From Acorus gramineus (taxonomy: Eukaryota > Streptophyta > Magnoliopsida > Acorales > Acoraceae), in NCBI GenBank assembly GCA_030737835.1, contig JAUJYN010000068.1, forward strand, positions 186,001 through 250,000: a stretch of 64,000 nt of DNA, written 5' to 3'. Below are positions 45,841 to 57,470 of this stretch, piece by piece (positions within the stretch are counted from its first letter, which is position 1; each line of letters starts with the position of its first letter). Under the pieces are notes generated by a model, which saw only the letters and a program-made list of their open reading frames with translations, was not told where the DNA came from and did no database searches. The translations under genes were made by a program, and so were the position numbers.

Positions 45841-47106
45841 TTTTTATTTCAGAATGGGTCGATCAACAAGTCGTGTTGGGTCACTAACAAGTCGGGTTGG
45901 GTCTCTCATTTATACTTGTATTTTTATTGTTTTGTAGAACTTCATTTTCAGTCCTAATTTTATTTTATATGTGTTTTAAATTTTTTAAAAATAATATACA
46001 TAATCTAATGAGATATATTTATAAAAAAATGAATTCTATGGATGCATTTATAAAAAATATAAAAAAAATTATATCGCAACATATACTTGATTAACATGAG
46101 CATATGTTATAATACGACCTCTCTGTCACTCTATGATTCATGGACCCCCATATATCCAATATTGAAATTGTCGAAACATGACTTTCTTATATTATTAAAG
46201 TTGTATGGTTTTCTATAGTCTTTTTTAGTAAATTAATTATGTTTGTTTGTCTAATAGTTGCGAATGAATTTTTTTTCTGAGATATGTTGTTGACATTGTT
46301 GTGATAGTACTGCAATTAAGATTCTAATGAAAAGTTTGGATCATAACTTTCATGTCCAAATCAGAAGGCTAAAACATTTTACAGAAATAAAATTACATGA
46401 ATTGTCATGAAATCCTAGTCCCTTGGAGTACACCTCGTCCTCTGAAAGGTAATTTAATATAAGATTCCTAACAAAACACTGATCGAATCAGCGAGTGTTT
46501 ATTTGGTTTGGAATAAACACTGATCGCTGAAAGGTAATTTAATATAAAATGCTTATTTTTCCCTTATTCACTTTTTTATTCACGAAACAAACATGGGTTT
46601 GTTTTGATTCTCTGCTGTTTTGGTACAATATCCTAAATAAAGTAGGCATGTTTTGATTCTCTGTACATTTTCTCAATTAAAAAAATAAAAATCACAATTA
46701 ACAATTAAAAAAAAATTTGGTTTGCGCTTTAAGTTTGGCTTTTTATAAATTTTTGCTCCTAAAAGATACATTATATATATATAAGTGATAACTAAAAATC
46801 TAAATAGACATTGGGCTTATTAAAGACAAGAATAAACGAATTGTACGTGATGTCAAAATGAATATACTCAACTTTAATATCAACACACCTCAATCAATTA
46901 CATAATGTCATCTGGAAAAGAGTTCGTCAAGCACATGCATAATCCAAATTAAAATGTCCTTCCAAATATTTAATTACAAACATAATTAATATATCAAATC
47001 AACTAATTCGATGATGAACTAGTTTGGAAAATAAAGTATATATCTATATCAAATATACTAATTTTTATCTTTATCCATTTTTTTCCATTTATACATATCT
47101 AAATAA

Positions 47107-47174
<68 letters not shown>

Positions 47175-47339
47175 AAAGGACCTTGATCGCTTTTTGTCCA
47201 GTATAATAAATAATGTTCAAATTTTATTATTCATGTTTGGTATCAAATTATAGAAAGAATTTATAATCAAAAGGATCTCAGTCTGATAGTGATACAATGT
47301 AGATCATAATTTGATTTTGTAACAAATAAAATCTTTTAA
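45841..47339. other. AT-rich interior, right part of CACTA-like element 2
   Basis: No gene. The part from about 46800 aligns with element 1 (32980-33480). It includes an (AT)31 microsatellite. Confidence 0.5.
47109..47170. repeat. (AT)31 microsatellite
   Basis: 62 bp of perfect AT dinucleotide. The open frame of alternating Tyr-Ile here is an artefact. Confidence 0.95.
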
Positions 47340-47718
47340 AAATCCCTAAAAATTTAGCTATGAAATTTAATTTCGCAGCAAAAAGTTTGGTATTTCGCAG
47401 CAAAAAGTCAACTTTTTTGCTACGAAAAAGTACTTCGCAGCTAAAAGTCATTTCTTTCGCTACAAAAATATATGTCGTAGCTAAAAGGCCCATCTATTGC
47501 TACAAAATGTAATTTCGTAGCTAAAAATTATCTTTTTTTACTACGAAATAGGTATTTCGCAGGAAAAGATATACCTTTTGCTACGAAATCGTAATTCGTA
47601 GGAGAAAGGTAAAACCATTTGCTACGAAATATTGTTTTGTAGGTAAAAGTCCCATTTAGCTACGAAAATTAATTTCGCAGCTAAAAATTCGTAGCTAATA
47701 ATCAAATTTGTTGTAGTG
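47340..47718. repeat. Right end and subterminal repeats of CACTA-like element 2
   Basis: About a dozen TTGCTACGAAAT/TTTCGCAGCAAAAA motifs end in AATCAAATTTGTTGTAGTG. Read from the end this is CACTACAACAAATTTG, a standard CACTA terminus. Confidence 0.75.
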
Positions 47719-47899
47719 AATGTGATTTTCTTTCATTTCCTTAGAATATACTTTGAGGAGTGGTGAGTTATTTATCTCATAAGTTACTTAGCGTTGTCAT
47801 TCGTTGATTTCCTGCTTGTTTAGGGAATCCAATTCCATATGCTTGTACTTATTGATGCTAATGAATGGGTCTCACTATTATCTTATGCATATAGTGGAA

Positions 47900-49800
47900 T
47901 CATGTGATTGATTTAGGAAATCTGTAGTTAATTCTCGAATGCTAGGTTCTTTGTATTTTCTTTTGAGATGGAATTTCTCCTGTGTTATATTATGCGCATG
48001 TTAGACTAATCAAGCCTATCTATAATAGGTGAGTGTATGACCTTATGTTGGTCATGCTTTATTATTTTTGTACCTAAGATAAGTAGTTAACTGCCCTGCA
48101 TCCATGCGATGCACTTGTATGAGATTTCAGGAGAATTCATTTATTGTATCAGTGTTCATTAATCGATAGCTATGGTAGTATGTTTGGCCTATCTGTAATA
48201 GGCGCGCTTGGATGACTCGTCTTTAGGGTCATGCCTTGTCATTGTTGAGTGCGAGGACTTAATTATTTCCCCGCGTCCGAGTGATGCAAATGTATGGGAA
48301 TTAAAGAGAATTCATTAGCATTGGTATTTTCTAATCGATAATAGTTGATCAGTAAGGATCATATTGCGAGCTCAAAATGCTTCTCCCCTACCTCGTATCC
48401 GCGTTGAAGCTACCCGACGTTGGAGCTATCTTGGATTGTGCTACCACATCGTAGGACACCTAATGTGTACATCGATATTGTTTTGGCATCGGACCTACCA
48501 TGGATGGCTACCAGGAAGAGGGTTACCTGAAAGAGGGCTACCGGAAGGTTAAGGGAGTTAGCGAGTTGATTTCGTTTTTCAACAGTCCCATGTCACCCCT
48601 AGGGGTGAAGGTGAGGATGAGGTTGGAGTGCTTCCTCTCCGAATCATCGTGCGTCGAAACTGTCTAGCGTTGAAGCTTCCCTAGGTGGTGCTGCCACATT
48701 GGAAGGCCACCTGGGAGAGGGCTACCGAACGATATTGCGAGCGTGGAGTACTGTTTCTCTACATCATCGTGCGTCGAAGCTACTCGGTGTCGATTCTATC
48801 ATGCGTTATGCCACCATATTGTTGGGAATGCCTAGAGTACGATGTCACTACCATACGAGGCTTGAGTACCGACCACGGGTGACTCTGTATCATTGGGAAT
48901 GCCCAGTATGATGTGACTATCATACGAGGTTTGAGTGCCGACTACTGGTGATTCTGTGTCGTTGGGAATGCCCAGAGTATGATGTGACTATCATACGAGG
49001 CTCGAGTACCAACCACAGGTGATGTCTTATCGTTGGAAATGCCCAGAGTATGATAGCACTACCATACGAGGCTCGAGTACCAACCATGGATGGCTGTCAA
49101 GATGAGGACTACCCGGGAGAGGGCTACCTGATGATGCGAGGCATCGTAGCGTATTATATATCGATGCGGGTAATCTTTGTAGTGTTGTGCTAGTTTTTTA
49201 TACCATACGTTACTGTTAATGGATTAGTTGTTTTCCAAATGTCCCCCTCCCTTCCGGGGTGAGGGTGAGGTGAGGTCACGTCTCCACGTGACATTTATAT
49301 CTGCTGGGTTCTCCCTTTCATATATTTCCTTAGAAGAAAAATGTGCTAATATTATATTATTATTATAGAGCTTGGATTCCTTCCACTCACTGAGCTTGTA
49401 GCTCACCCCTCGTGTATTATTTTTCCACCAGGGGATGAGTTGGGCGTGGAGCTGGAGTATCCCTGTAAAATGGTTCGTGCGTGGAACGTCCCGTCTTTCA
49501 GTCGGCTAGTGCGAGGCTGTCAGCAGCCCTTTTTGTGTATGTATTTGGACTAGACTTGGGCTCTCATACGATAATGATTGTGTATTCGAGTCTGTTATAA
49601 CGTTTTTGATTTACACACTTATTTGTATTTTATGCTTCTTCATTTTTAATTAGCTATCGCTTCCCTGTTGCTTTGTTATTTATGCGATCCTTGTTGGTTA
49701 TCGTTTCATTTTATTCGGAGTCATTATTTACCTCTTGAGTATGATTTATGATATTGTATGATTGGTACAGTCCCGTGGATGGCCGCTCCGGAGCGTAACA
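47900..49800 (+). mobile_element. L10: third-family LTR (left boundary uncertain)
   Basis: It ends GGAGCGTAACA at 49800. The last 410 bp align with L3 (10485-10939). It contains two diverged copies of about 175 bp (48013-48188 and 48189-48362, each with GCCTATCTATAATAGG- or GCCTATCTGTAATAGG-like starts and GATGCA...GAGAATTCATT). It also has four copies of a 70-bp repeat, GGGTGAGGGTGAGG-like motifs near 49257, the TGAGC/GCTCA hairpin at 49391-49405 and an acceptor-like TTTTTCCACCAG (49420-49431). This layout parallels the long LTRs without close sequence similarity. I could not find its start. Confidence 0.6.
48822..49102 (+). repeat. Four tandem copies of a 70-bp repeat in L10
   Basis: Copies start at 48822, 48893, 48962 and 49033 (spacing 71, 69 and 71). 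Each reads TTGGGAATGCC...(GA)GTATGATG, then CATACGAGGCTTGAGTACC-like sequence. They lie back to back with no spacers. Confidence 0.88.
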
Positions 49801-50373
49801 ATCATTATATCAGCAAATTAAGAATTTAAAACCAATGAATAATCAAGTGGTCATTTAGGTCCCCTTTGGCTCTTGAATTTTTTTTGGCTATGTATACCAC
49901 AAGTGTATGGTTTTTTTTAATATCAATGGACTTAACCCATTTTTATCTTTGAAAACTTAATTAGTTATTCTTTATGTAAATCACTTTTATCTTTGGATGG
50001 CATTTGACATAATTACCAATTTTATTCCTATGTGAAATGCATGGTAATATAAAAGAGAGGAAAAGGGGTGATAAATGTGCCTATTTTTTATATTACTATT
50101 TCATATAAGGGGTATATATACTAGTCAATGAAAAAAAAAAAATATGGTAATCAATTATATTGAGGATTGACATAAGATGAAAAGGATCCACTATCTGGAG
50201 GGTTGATATAAGTTGAAAGGTGGTCGCAAAATGTGCTTGAATTTCATCTCAAGTTGACCTCTTATAAAGGGAAAAGACTTTATGATTATGATTATATAGG
50301 CATGGTCTGTTTAATATATTCTTTTTGGATACATGACCATATATGTTTATTTTGCATATTGGAAATTGTGCAG
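49801..50373. other. AT-rich, nothing recognised
   Basis: It lies between the L10 end and a putative exon. The segment just before 50374 (TTGGAAATTGTGCAG) is a plausible 3' splice site. Confidence 0.4.
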
Positions 50374-50480
50374 CGTTGTGGTTTATACTTCACTGCGGTA
50401 CTATATGTGGAACATTGGTGTGAGGAGCCACATTTCAATGGTCTCACATTAGGAGAATCTATGTTTCTCTTCATGAAGAG
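50374..50480 (+). pseudogene. ATM-like: Isolated exon resembling plant ATM kinase (FAT region)
   Basis: A 107-bp open segment is bounded by TTGTGCAG on the left and GAAGAG/GTATGTAAT on the right, both good plant splice signals. The peptide contains RCGLYFTAVLYVEHWCEE and FNGLTLGE. I recognise this as resembling the stretch of plant ATM upstream of its kinase domain, where YFTAVMYVEHWCEEHF-like sequence occurs. ATM is the DNA double-strand-break kinase of about 3000 or more residues, and nothing else of it is seen within several kb. It is therefore a stray exon, not a gene. An extra Pro in CEEPHF and the missing SPDFS continuation suggest decay. The call rests on memory of one short block. Confidence 0.42.
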
Positions 50481-51334
50481 GTATGTAATATCATTGGCCT
50501 TTTTCTTCAAGAAGATATTCTGGTCATTCTGGTATGTCTAATTCGACTATAAGGGTGGCTATACAATTGTGATCCTCTCTGATACCATTATTGTATCATA
50601 ATTCCTGATAGTTCATAAGTATCCACTTTCCCGAATAAACTGAGTCTATGTTTGCTTGAATTCTACATATTTAATTTGGCTCGCCAAACCCTATTTTGAA
50701 ATGCTCTTGAGATAGCTGGCCAATTTTATTACATTAAATTATTATAATATCATGTTATCACATAACTAAGATTTAACAATTAAACAATTAAACTTTTTTT
50801 AGTATTACGGCATCATCTAAATTGCTGAAATACTAGAACTAAAAATATGAACATAAAAGCTATGTTGTTGTTTCGTGATTCATAGATTGTATCAAACAAT
50901 TCAAACTGATGTACTCAATTATGATTAATCTTCTGGTATCTTCTTGTTGCCATTGCATTTTTAATGCAAGTATAATATTTTTTATCCCTATGCATGCCTA
51001 TTAAATTTGATTGAAGTTGGCAAATTATATGATGTGACAGAAAAGACATAATAATTACCTCTTTATCTATCATGGGATTATTGGTTGATCGTTGGATATA
51101 TTTGGGTCATTTCCCAATAAAAGATTTATATGTATTGTCAATCTCTTTTCATGTAGTTTCTCCATTATTTTTATAATTCCTTGTTTTAGGAACCACATAA
51201 ATTATTTTAGCACAATAACAGGACAAAGTGCTACCACGGAATTACTACTTTGACTCTTTTAACTGCATATTTAAAATCTAATTAAATCATATGTTATTTT
51301 TACCATTTATTTTTTATATGCGAAATTCTTTTAT

Positions 51335-51840
51335 TGGTGATTGACAAGATATGTGGTTGATGTAGTTGGTTTGAAGGGGAAGAGCATTTGTTTTGGACTT
51401 GAAGAAGAGCATGCAAATCCTTCGCGAGAATTAGAACCACAGCGTGAAAATGTTTCTGATTCTGATATTAGAAATGATGCTTTATGTTTGACCTCACCTA
51501 AGTGGGATGTAGCAGTGGCAAATTGTTCAACTTCATGAGCCTCTAAAGTTGATCATGAAAATTTCTTTGATACCTGTCTTCACGGTTTACTTCCACCTCC
51601 TGAACTAGAAGATCATCAGAAAACTGATTCCGTTATTGGATCATGCTTTGCTTTATATTCATAGAGATGAAATAATGCATCCCCAATACATGAAGATCCA
51701 TCATTGATTCATGGTAAAGCTTCAGTTCCAGATCAGATTTGGAGCAGTCATTATTAATCTTGCTTGATGAAGTGAAAAAGGACAAATCTTTGGAGAAGCC
51801 ATGTTCATATAGAATTTAAAGCCATGTTGAGGTATCCTTG
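51335..51840 (+). pseudogene. Unidentified gene fragment(s)
   Basis: Coding-like composition starts after an acceptor-like TTGACAAG at about 51342. The peptide includes VVDVVGLKGKSICFGLEEEH and LEPQRENVSDSDIRNDALCL, then a stop (51536), then HENFFDTCLHGLLPPPELED in the same frame and another stop near 51660. Further short coding-like text (LLDEVKKDKSLEKPCSYRI) ends near 51820 before a donor-like GAG/GTATCC. I do not recognise the protein. Acidic, polar composition suggests a disordered part of a larger protein. Same strand as its neighbours. Confidence 0.4.
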
Positions 51841-51959
51841 TTTTACGCACCATTTCTTTTGTTTCATCAACCTTGTTCGTTCTAGCTGATATGATAAATT
51901 TTTGCAGTTAATCCTGCATTTTCTAGTCATACAAATTGCCTGATTGCTTGTTACTATTG

Positions 51960-52702
51960 TCCTTGGACAGATTTCAAGGTTATGGGAGGTTCAAGTTTCA
52001 ACTTTTCTAAAGCTGACCATTCATCCACAACGTCTTCCCAATGGAAGCGATTCTTTATCTCGGCTAACATTGGTCTCTATCCCCTCGTGCTTTTGTATTC
52101 ATGCAGTTCCTTCACCTCAATGGACCACCGGATCACGTTCCCTCCTCCCACACTTGCATTTTCCTCTCTGGTCAGTTGTACTTTTCTTAACCTTGTCCCC
52201 TCAGATTCATCCCCTACATGATTGAAAAGGACCCTCCAGATACTGAATAATTATCATCACTACTCATGGCTTTTGTGATAAGCGTGTTCTGGATATCGAC
52301 AATCGCAGAAGAGCTTTTAGACTGCCTCACAACATTTATTAAAGCTGCCCCCAGCTATTCTAGGTCTGACAGTGCTCGCATGGGGGAACTCCGTTGGTCA
52401 TCTAATCGCTGAAGTGGCAATTGCCAAGGCGGGTCAGCCCGCAATGGCAATAGAAGGTTGCTTTGCAGGGCTTGTTTAACATGTTCGTTGGTCTAGGCAT
52501 TGGTTTGTTGATAGAAACTGCAGGGGTTTGGAATTGGCATATGAACTCCGGTTCCATGTAAGCATCATAGTTGCATGATGGAATCTCTTCTAGTAATGAT
52601 TGGTTTATGTTCCGGGTGCCATGATTTTGGGGTTTCTGCTTCATCTGTGTTTATGTTCTTTTCATTGCTGTAAGCCTTGTGATCGCCAAGTTTGTGAATT
52701 GA
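51960..52702 (+). pseudogene. CCX-like: Cation/calcium exchanger (CCX) C-terminal half, decayed
   Basis: CCX proteins are membrane K+-dependent Na+/Ca2+-type exchangers of plants. The fragment starts after an acceptor-like TTGGACAG (51963-51970). In order it shows ISRLWEVQVSTFLKLTI, LPHLHFPLWSVVLF, MIEKDPPDTE, AFVISVFWISTIAEELLDCL, LGLTVLAWGNSVG, AKAGQPAMAIEGCFAG, FNMFVGLGIGLLIET, LLVMIGLC and FWGFCFICVYVLFIAVSLV, with a stop at 52700. These are the last hydrophobic half and C-terminus of the family. At least four frame changes and several stops break it. The conserved Asp after GNSVG is His. The N-terminal half is absent. A further coding-looking stretch at 52790-52880 is unassigned. Confidence 0.78.
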
Positions 52703-53668
52703 GCTAATAAGAGGGGATATTGTATTATCATTGTTCATCAGCCAATTTTTGGGAGATGATAAGCTTTATAGGCTCCCAAGATGATCAACCAATTTACTTA
52801 AAGAAGCTGAGATTAACAAGATTATTTATCATGTTGGGGTGAGAGCTATGGCAGTTTTTCAAAATGCTGGAGTTGAGGTCAGCTGAAAATGAATTCCTAA
52901 GAAGTGGCACTTAAATGTTTCATTGATGTAATCGGATCTTACATTTTACATCAGATTTCATATTTGTAATATAATTCACTGCACCCACAAAAAAAAAAAT
53001 CACTGCAAGTCAAAATGGTTTTATTTTAGAGGATTCATGCACGTCCTTTTGAATGCAACGTGAAAATGGTAGAAGAATCTGATCTCTATCAAGATCCTAT
53101 AAACTCTTTGAATTTACAAGGAAGATAACATAAATCCTAAAATATCATAAGATTAACATAAATCCTTTGTTTTGGATGTGAGTAGAACTCTCTTCTACCC
53201 TGTTTCATGGGGCCTGGGCAGTTTCCTTTATTTTTTCTTGTATTTGAATTGAGCTTCATTCTTAATATAATAAGGCGATAACCTACCATTTCTTTCATAA
53301 AAAATAAAAATAAAATCTTGAATTCATAGGACAACAATAAAAATGAAATATAAGATCGTAAAACCGTAAATTCATAATTCACCAAATCTCATAAAACTTT
53401 ATTTTGATGATTGATTTGAAACCAAATATTCTATCATTTTTGTTTTCATTGGTCTCTTTTAATTTATTTTAATAATTTTCAGATTTAATCAAAATTAGAT
53501 TAAGTGCTGAAATTGTATATTTAATGAATGTAAATGAGCTAATAGAGCTTTGGTAAAATATGTAAGCACCTCCCACCTCCTTGAAAGAAGTCAAGGGATC
53601 ACATCCTAGGAGTACCATTCTTAAAAAAAAAAAAAATGAATGTAAATTTTGATCTTATAATAATAATA
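52703..53668. other. AT-rich, nothing recognised
   Basis: It holds A11 to A14 runs near 52990 and 53620 and a short repeat TCACTGCA on both sides of the first A-run. No gene is seen. Confidence 0.4.
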
Positions 53669-54497
53669 GGGAAAAATATATATAGCCCCGTGCAAGTTTA
53701 TTTTATATCCATACCAATCCCTCTTTTTTTTAAATCCATATAACCCCCTGATATACCCCCTGCTGTTAACATCTTTAAACTATTGTGTGGTTATCTTAAC
53801 CACACATGGTTAAATTACTTTGTTACCCTCGTCACTTTTATCCACACTTAATGAAAAAGTGCATATAATCCTCTAAAAGTTTGCGAATATACATATCGAC
53901 CTCTCATTTTTTTGAATATCCATATAATCCTTATATTTTCTTATAGATAAAGATTTAGGCTCATGAGTTTGTTTTCTATTAAAATATTCCCGGTATACTC
54001 TATCCATCTAAAGGTATTGCAAATGCGCTTATCTTAATAATCTCATGAGATTTAAGAAAAATTCAATATAATACATCTAAATGATCAAAAGCACCTCCGT
54101 AAAAAAAAATACCCCATAAAATGTGTTTCTTCCTCAATGTGTTAAGAATAAATTATTATTTATTGATAGTTTAACCACACACAAATTTTAACTGGATAAT
54201 GGTAAGGAGTGATATGAATTAAATGAGTAATTTTAGGGGGTTATATGGATATTTTGAAAAGTGAGGGGTCAATATGTATATTAACAATCTTTGAAGGGGT
54301 TATATGAATATATATGAATAAAGTGATGTTAATAATTGGAATATTATACGAATATTCTTCCTAAATTGATGGTAATTTAACTCAAGGGTTTTTTTTGTTT
54401 AATCATGGAAACTTTCATAGGGTTAATTGGATTTTCAGATAAAACAGGAGGTGGTATGGATATTAGCAAATTTTTAGGGGGGTATATGCATTTTTCA
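53669..54497. mobile_element. Fold-back / MULE-like element without genes
   Basis: The left end GGGAAAAATATATATAGCCCC and the complement of the right end (GAAAAATGCATATACCCCCC) align, followed on both sides by sequences reading ATATCCATACC. The arms continue as an imperfect inverted repeat over some 250-300 bp each (for example ATATCCATATAA at left against TTATATGGATAT at right). Flanking nine-base strings ATAATAATA and ATAATACTA match at 8 of 9, as a Mutator-type duplication would, but this is low-complexity sequence. No open frame. Confidence 0.5.
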
Positions 54498-55134
54498 TAA
54501 TACTAATATGTTTTTAATTTCGCCCTTGCATTATATAGTATTAAAAATGGATATTAATATGATATAATAATTTTTAATTATATAATACAACTTATTAAAT
54601 CTTATAATAAGTAGCATTTAATAATCTCAAATAATAATACAAGTTGTATTACATAATAAAAGTATATTATTATATTTTATTTATACAATGGTAATACAAT
54701 TGTTATGACATAATATATTTTAATCTTATTAATAGTAAGATTTGTAAGTTAATAAATATACTCGTACAAAAATATAATAATATGTATTATTACTTTTAAT
54801 ATAAAATTATTATATCTAAAACCAATGTAACTTTTAATATTATCTTGCAATATTAAATTTTTAACATGAATGCTTTTTTTAATGAATATATGAGAATCTA
54901 AAATGTGGATATATATATAACAAATTCAACTTTTTATTGTTTTAATAGCATACGAAAATTTAAAAAAAAAACTTTTATGTTGACGAAAAGGAGAATGTAC
55001 AATCACTTTTCCAAAACTACTTACACCATGCAAAATATTTATTTTATAGATACTTTATCATTAATAGGGATCTTTTCATAATTCTGTCGGTTTTCAATTA
55101 AATAATTATCTATATTATCTATCTATCTATATTA
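54498..55134. other. AT-rich intergenic
   Basis: Very AT-rich (TATTATATT-like runs). No gene or element ends are seen except TATC runs near 55110-55135. Confidence 0.4.
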
Positions 55135-55200
55135 TCTATATTACTATATAAAAGTCTCTTAAACCAAAAACCTGTCATTTGACCATTTTGCCCATATCAA
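55135..55200 (+). mobile_element. Helitron-like 5' terminus
   Basis: TCTATATTACTATATAAAAG, preceded by A, resembles 5' ends of plant Helitrons, which start TC after an A and insert between A and T. No 3' CTRR hairpin end, Rep or helicase could be matched, so the extent is unknown. Confidence 0.4.
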
Positions 55201-55459
55201 TCCATTCAATCCCATTACAATCCATTCACACCACTTTAATCACAACCATTTGACTATTTTATCCCTACATTTCTATTTAATCCCATGAAAATCCATTTAC
55301 ATCATTTTAATCCCTACAATTCATCAATCCCATGAAATCCATTCACATCATTTTAATCATGTCATAATTTATTCCAATATATTTCATCATATTTTTATAT
55401 ATATAGATATATATAATCATTTTAATAATTTACATAAATTATATGTATTTAAAATTTTC

Positions 55460-55735
55460 ATATATGTCAACTGAAATTATGTTAATATATTTTAAACTTC
55501 TAATTAAAATCAGATATTATACTATTATCAGAATAAGAGGATGCTTATAAAATGAAAGGATATTCAAAATATAATTAATTGTTACTAACTGAAATTAGAA
55601 TAATATATTTATTAATTTATAATTAAAATAAGATATCATAATATTATAAGAATAAAGGGATGCATATAAAATGAAAAGAAATTCAAAATACAATTCACTG
55701 TTAGAATATATTTTGTACCCTATTTTGATAAGGAA
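55460..55735. repeat. Diverged repeat of about 125 bp, two copies (third at 56675-56840)
   Basis: The copies at about 55460-55590 and 55590-55735 share ACTGAAATTA, TAATTAAAATcAGATAT, AGGATGCTTATAAAATGAAA and ATTCAAAATA-type blocks. A third copy lies at about 56675-56840. The function is unknown. Confidence 0.6.
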
Positions 55736-57223
55736 AATTAAAATTAATTTTTTTTTGTTATTTAGATAATATTGATAATCAAATGAGATTAACTTTCTAA
55801 TTAAATGGTTAATATGAAATATGACTTTAATATTAAAAGAATGACTGCAACAACAAAAAATATTAATATTTGCATTAAGAAATGATAATTAATATAAAAT
55901 TTTTTACTAATATTTAATGTTCCCATTACTTTCATATTTGTTTAAATTAGGATATATATAAAAGATATGATGAAATCCATTAAAAGTTTGCATATAATTT
56001 GCATATTAGTTTATCAATAAAAATATGAAATCTATTTAAATTTTATCTTTAATTTGAATTTTAATTTGATTTTGTTTTGAATACTATCCAAATCACGAAA
56101 GACAATATAATCAACAGCAATATTTTTTTTGAATTACGAAGAAAATCTGAAGATTAAGGAGACAAGATTGTGTCCATTGATATTCGTTGATTTTATTGGC
56201 ATTAAATTCAAATGTATTGTTTAAATTTGAAATGGTTAAAAAAAGAACAAACCCAAAAAATTAATCATGTTTGCATTCAAAATTTGTAATTAATATATAA
56301 ATAGATGTAATTAATATATAAATCCGCTATAAATTTCATGTATAGGTTACTTGTAGGTTACATATTGATATGGATGTATAATTAGTTTTTGAAATACATG
56401 TAAGTTTGCCCTTTTTATTTATTTATTATTGATTATTGATCATGTAATGTTGTTCAATTGAATTTATTCAATTCATTCCCTGCAACCTTGGCATTTATTG
56501 ATGGGAATACGATGAGTTTCATTCGTTTTCTGAAAGTTCACAAAATGGATACATTTCAATTTTAATCTTATTCATAATTTATTCCAATGCATACATTTCA
56601 TTAAATTTTTTATATATATCATAAAATTATATTAGTAATTTACATAAATTATATATATTTGAATATTCTTATATATACCGACTAAAATTAAATTAATATA
56701 TTTATTAACTTATAATTAAAATTGAATATCATAATATTATCATAACAAGTGGATACTTATAAAATGAAAGTATCTTCAAGATATGATTTGAGTGTTAAAA
56801 AATAATTTGTATTCTATTTTGATTATGAAAATATCATAATCAAATTATGTCATAACATATCTATGAATAAATTCCTATTCAATGTTTTTATTTACATTCC
56901 TTGCAATATCATAATCAAATTATGTTACAACATTTATATGAATAAATTCCTATTCATATTTTAATTTACACTCGTTCCAACATGCAATGCATGGTCGATT
57001 TAAACCTTACATATTAAAATCACATAAATTTTTGTTATATTAATTATTCCAAGAAATATCCCCAAATTCAATGTTATATTAATTTTTAATTAACAATTTT
57101 GTCATTCCCAATCCCTGAAAATAATTACACGTCTTTTACAATAACCCTTCTTTTACGATAACATTCATTCGTTTCAACTTCCCTTCTTTTTACAATAACC
57201 TTCTTCTTTCATCTTCTTCTTTT
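55736..57223. other. AT-rich intergenic
   Basis: No gene is recognised. It includes the third copy of the 125-bp repeat. Confidence 0.4.
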
Positions 57224-57228
57224 TATTA

Positions 57229-57260
<32 letters not shown>

Positions 57261-57470
57261 AAAATCTGACAACCGCCTCTGCCTCCACCTCCGATGGTGG
57301 CCGATGACCCTCCCCTTCAAGAGCCCAAGTTCCTCTGCTGCATCTAAGCTCACCGGTCCACCGGCGCCAACGATCACTGTTTTGCTGGCGGGGGATCCGA
57401 TACCACGAGGAGGAGATGAGTCCGATTTGATGAAATACTGTTTCTCCTCTGTGTATATGGACACATGATG
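57224..57470 (+). other. Gene-like GC patch with CT-rich leader
   Basis: A (CT)n tract (57228-57261) is followed by about 180 bp of GC-rich sequence with an open plus-strand reading (includes SKLTGPPAPTITVLLAGGD and IPRGGDESDLMKYCFSS), ending in a stop near 57468. It looks like the 5' UTR and first exon of a plant gene. No family is recognised, and the following sequence is AT-rich. It could be a captured exon within a Helitron-like unit that begins at 55135. Confidence 0.35.

Larger units (their letters stand above)
34105..47718. mobile_element. CACTA-like element 2, with nested Gypsy-1
   Basis: The left end AACTACAAGAAATTCAATC and right end AATTTGTTGTAGTG match the CACTACAAGAAAT type ends (left first base C to A). 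Subterminal TTTTGCTACGAAAT/TTTCGTAGCAAAAG repeats occupy 34120-34560 and 47340-47700. Removing Gypsy-1 leaves about 4.4 kb with no transposase frame, so it is non-autonomous. It lies in the same orientation as element 1, 209 bp to its right. The 3-bp flanks AGG and AAT do not match, so no target duplication is claimed. Confidence 0.6.

Noticed and set aside
47024..47206. Open frame with Tyr-Ile repeats
   Set aside because: It is translation of the (AT)31 microsatellite.
27462..47718. Autonomous CACTA transposase inside the paired elements
   Set aside because: No frame with transposase motifs was found on either strand outside the nested retrotransposons.
48822..49102. Possible CRISPR-like array
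   Set aside because: The repeats are directly adjacent without unique spacers, in a plant LTR.
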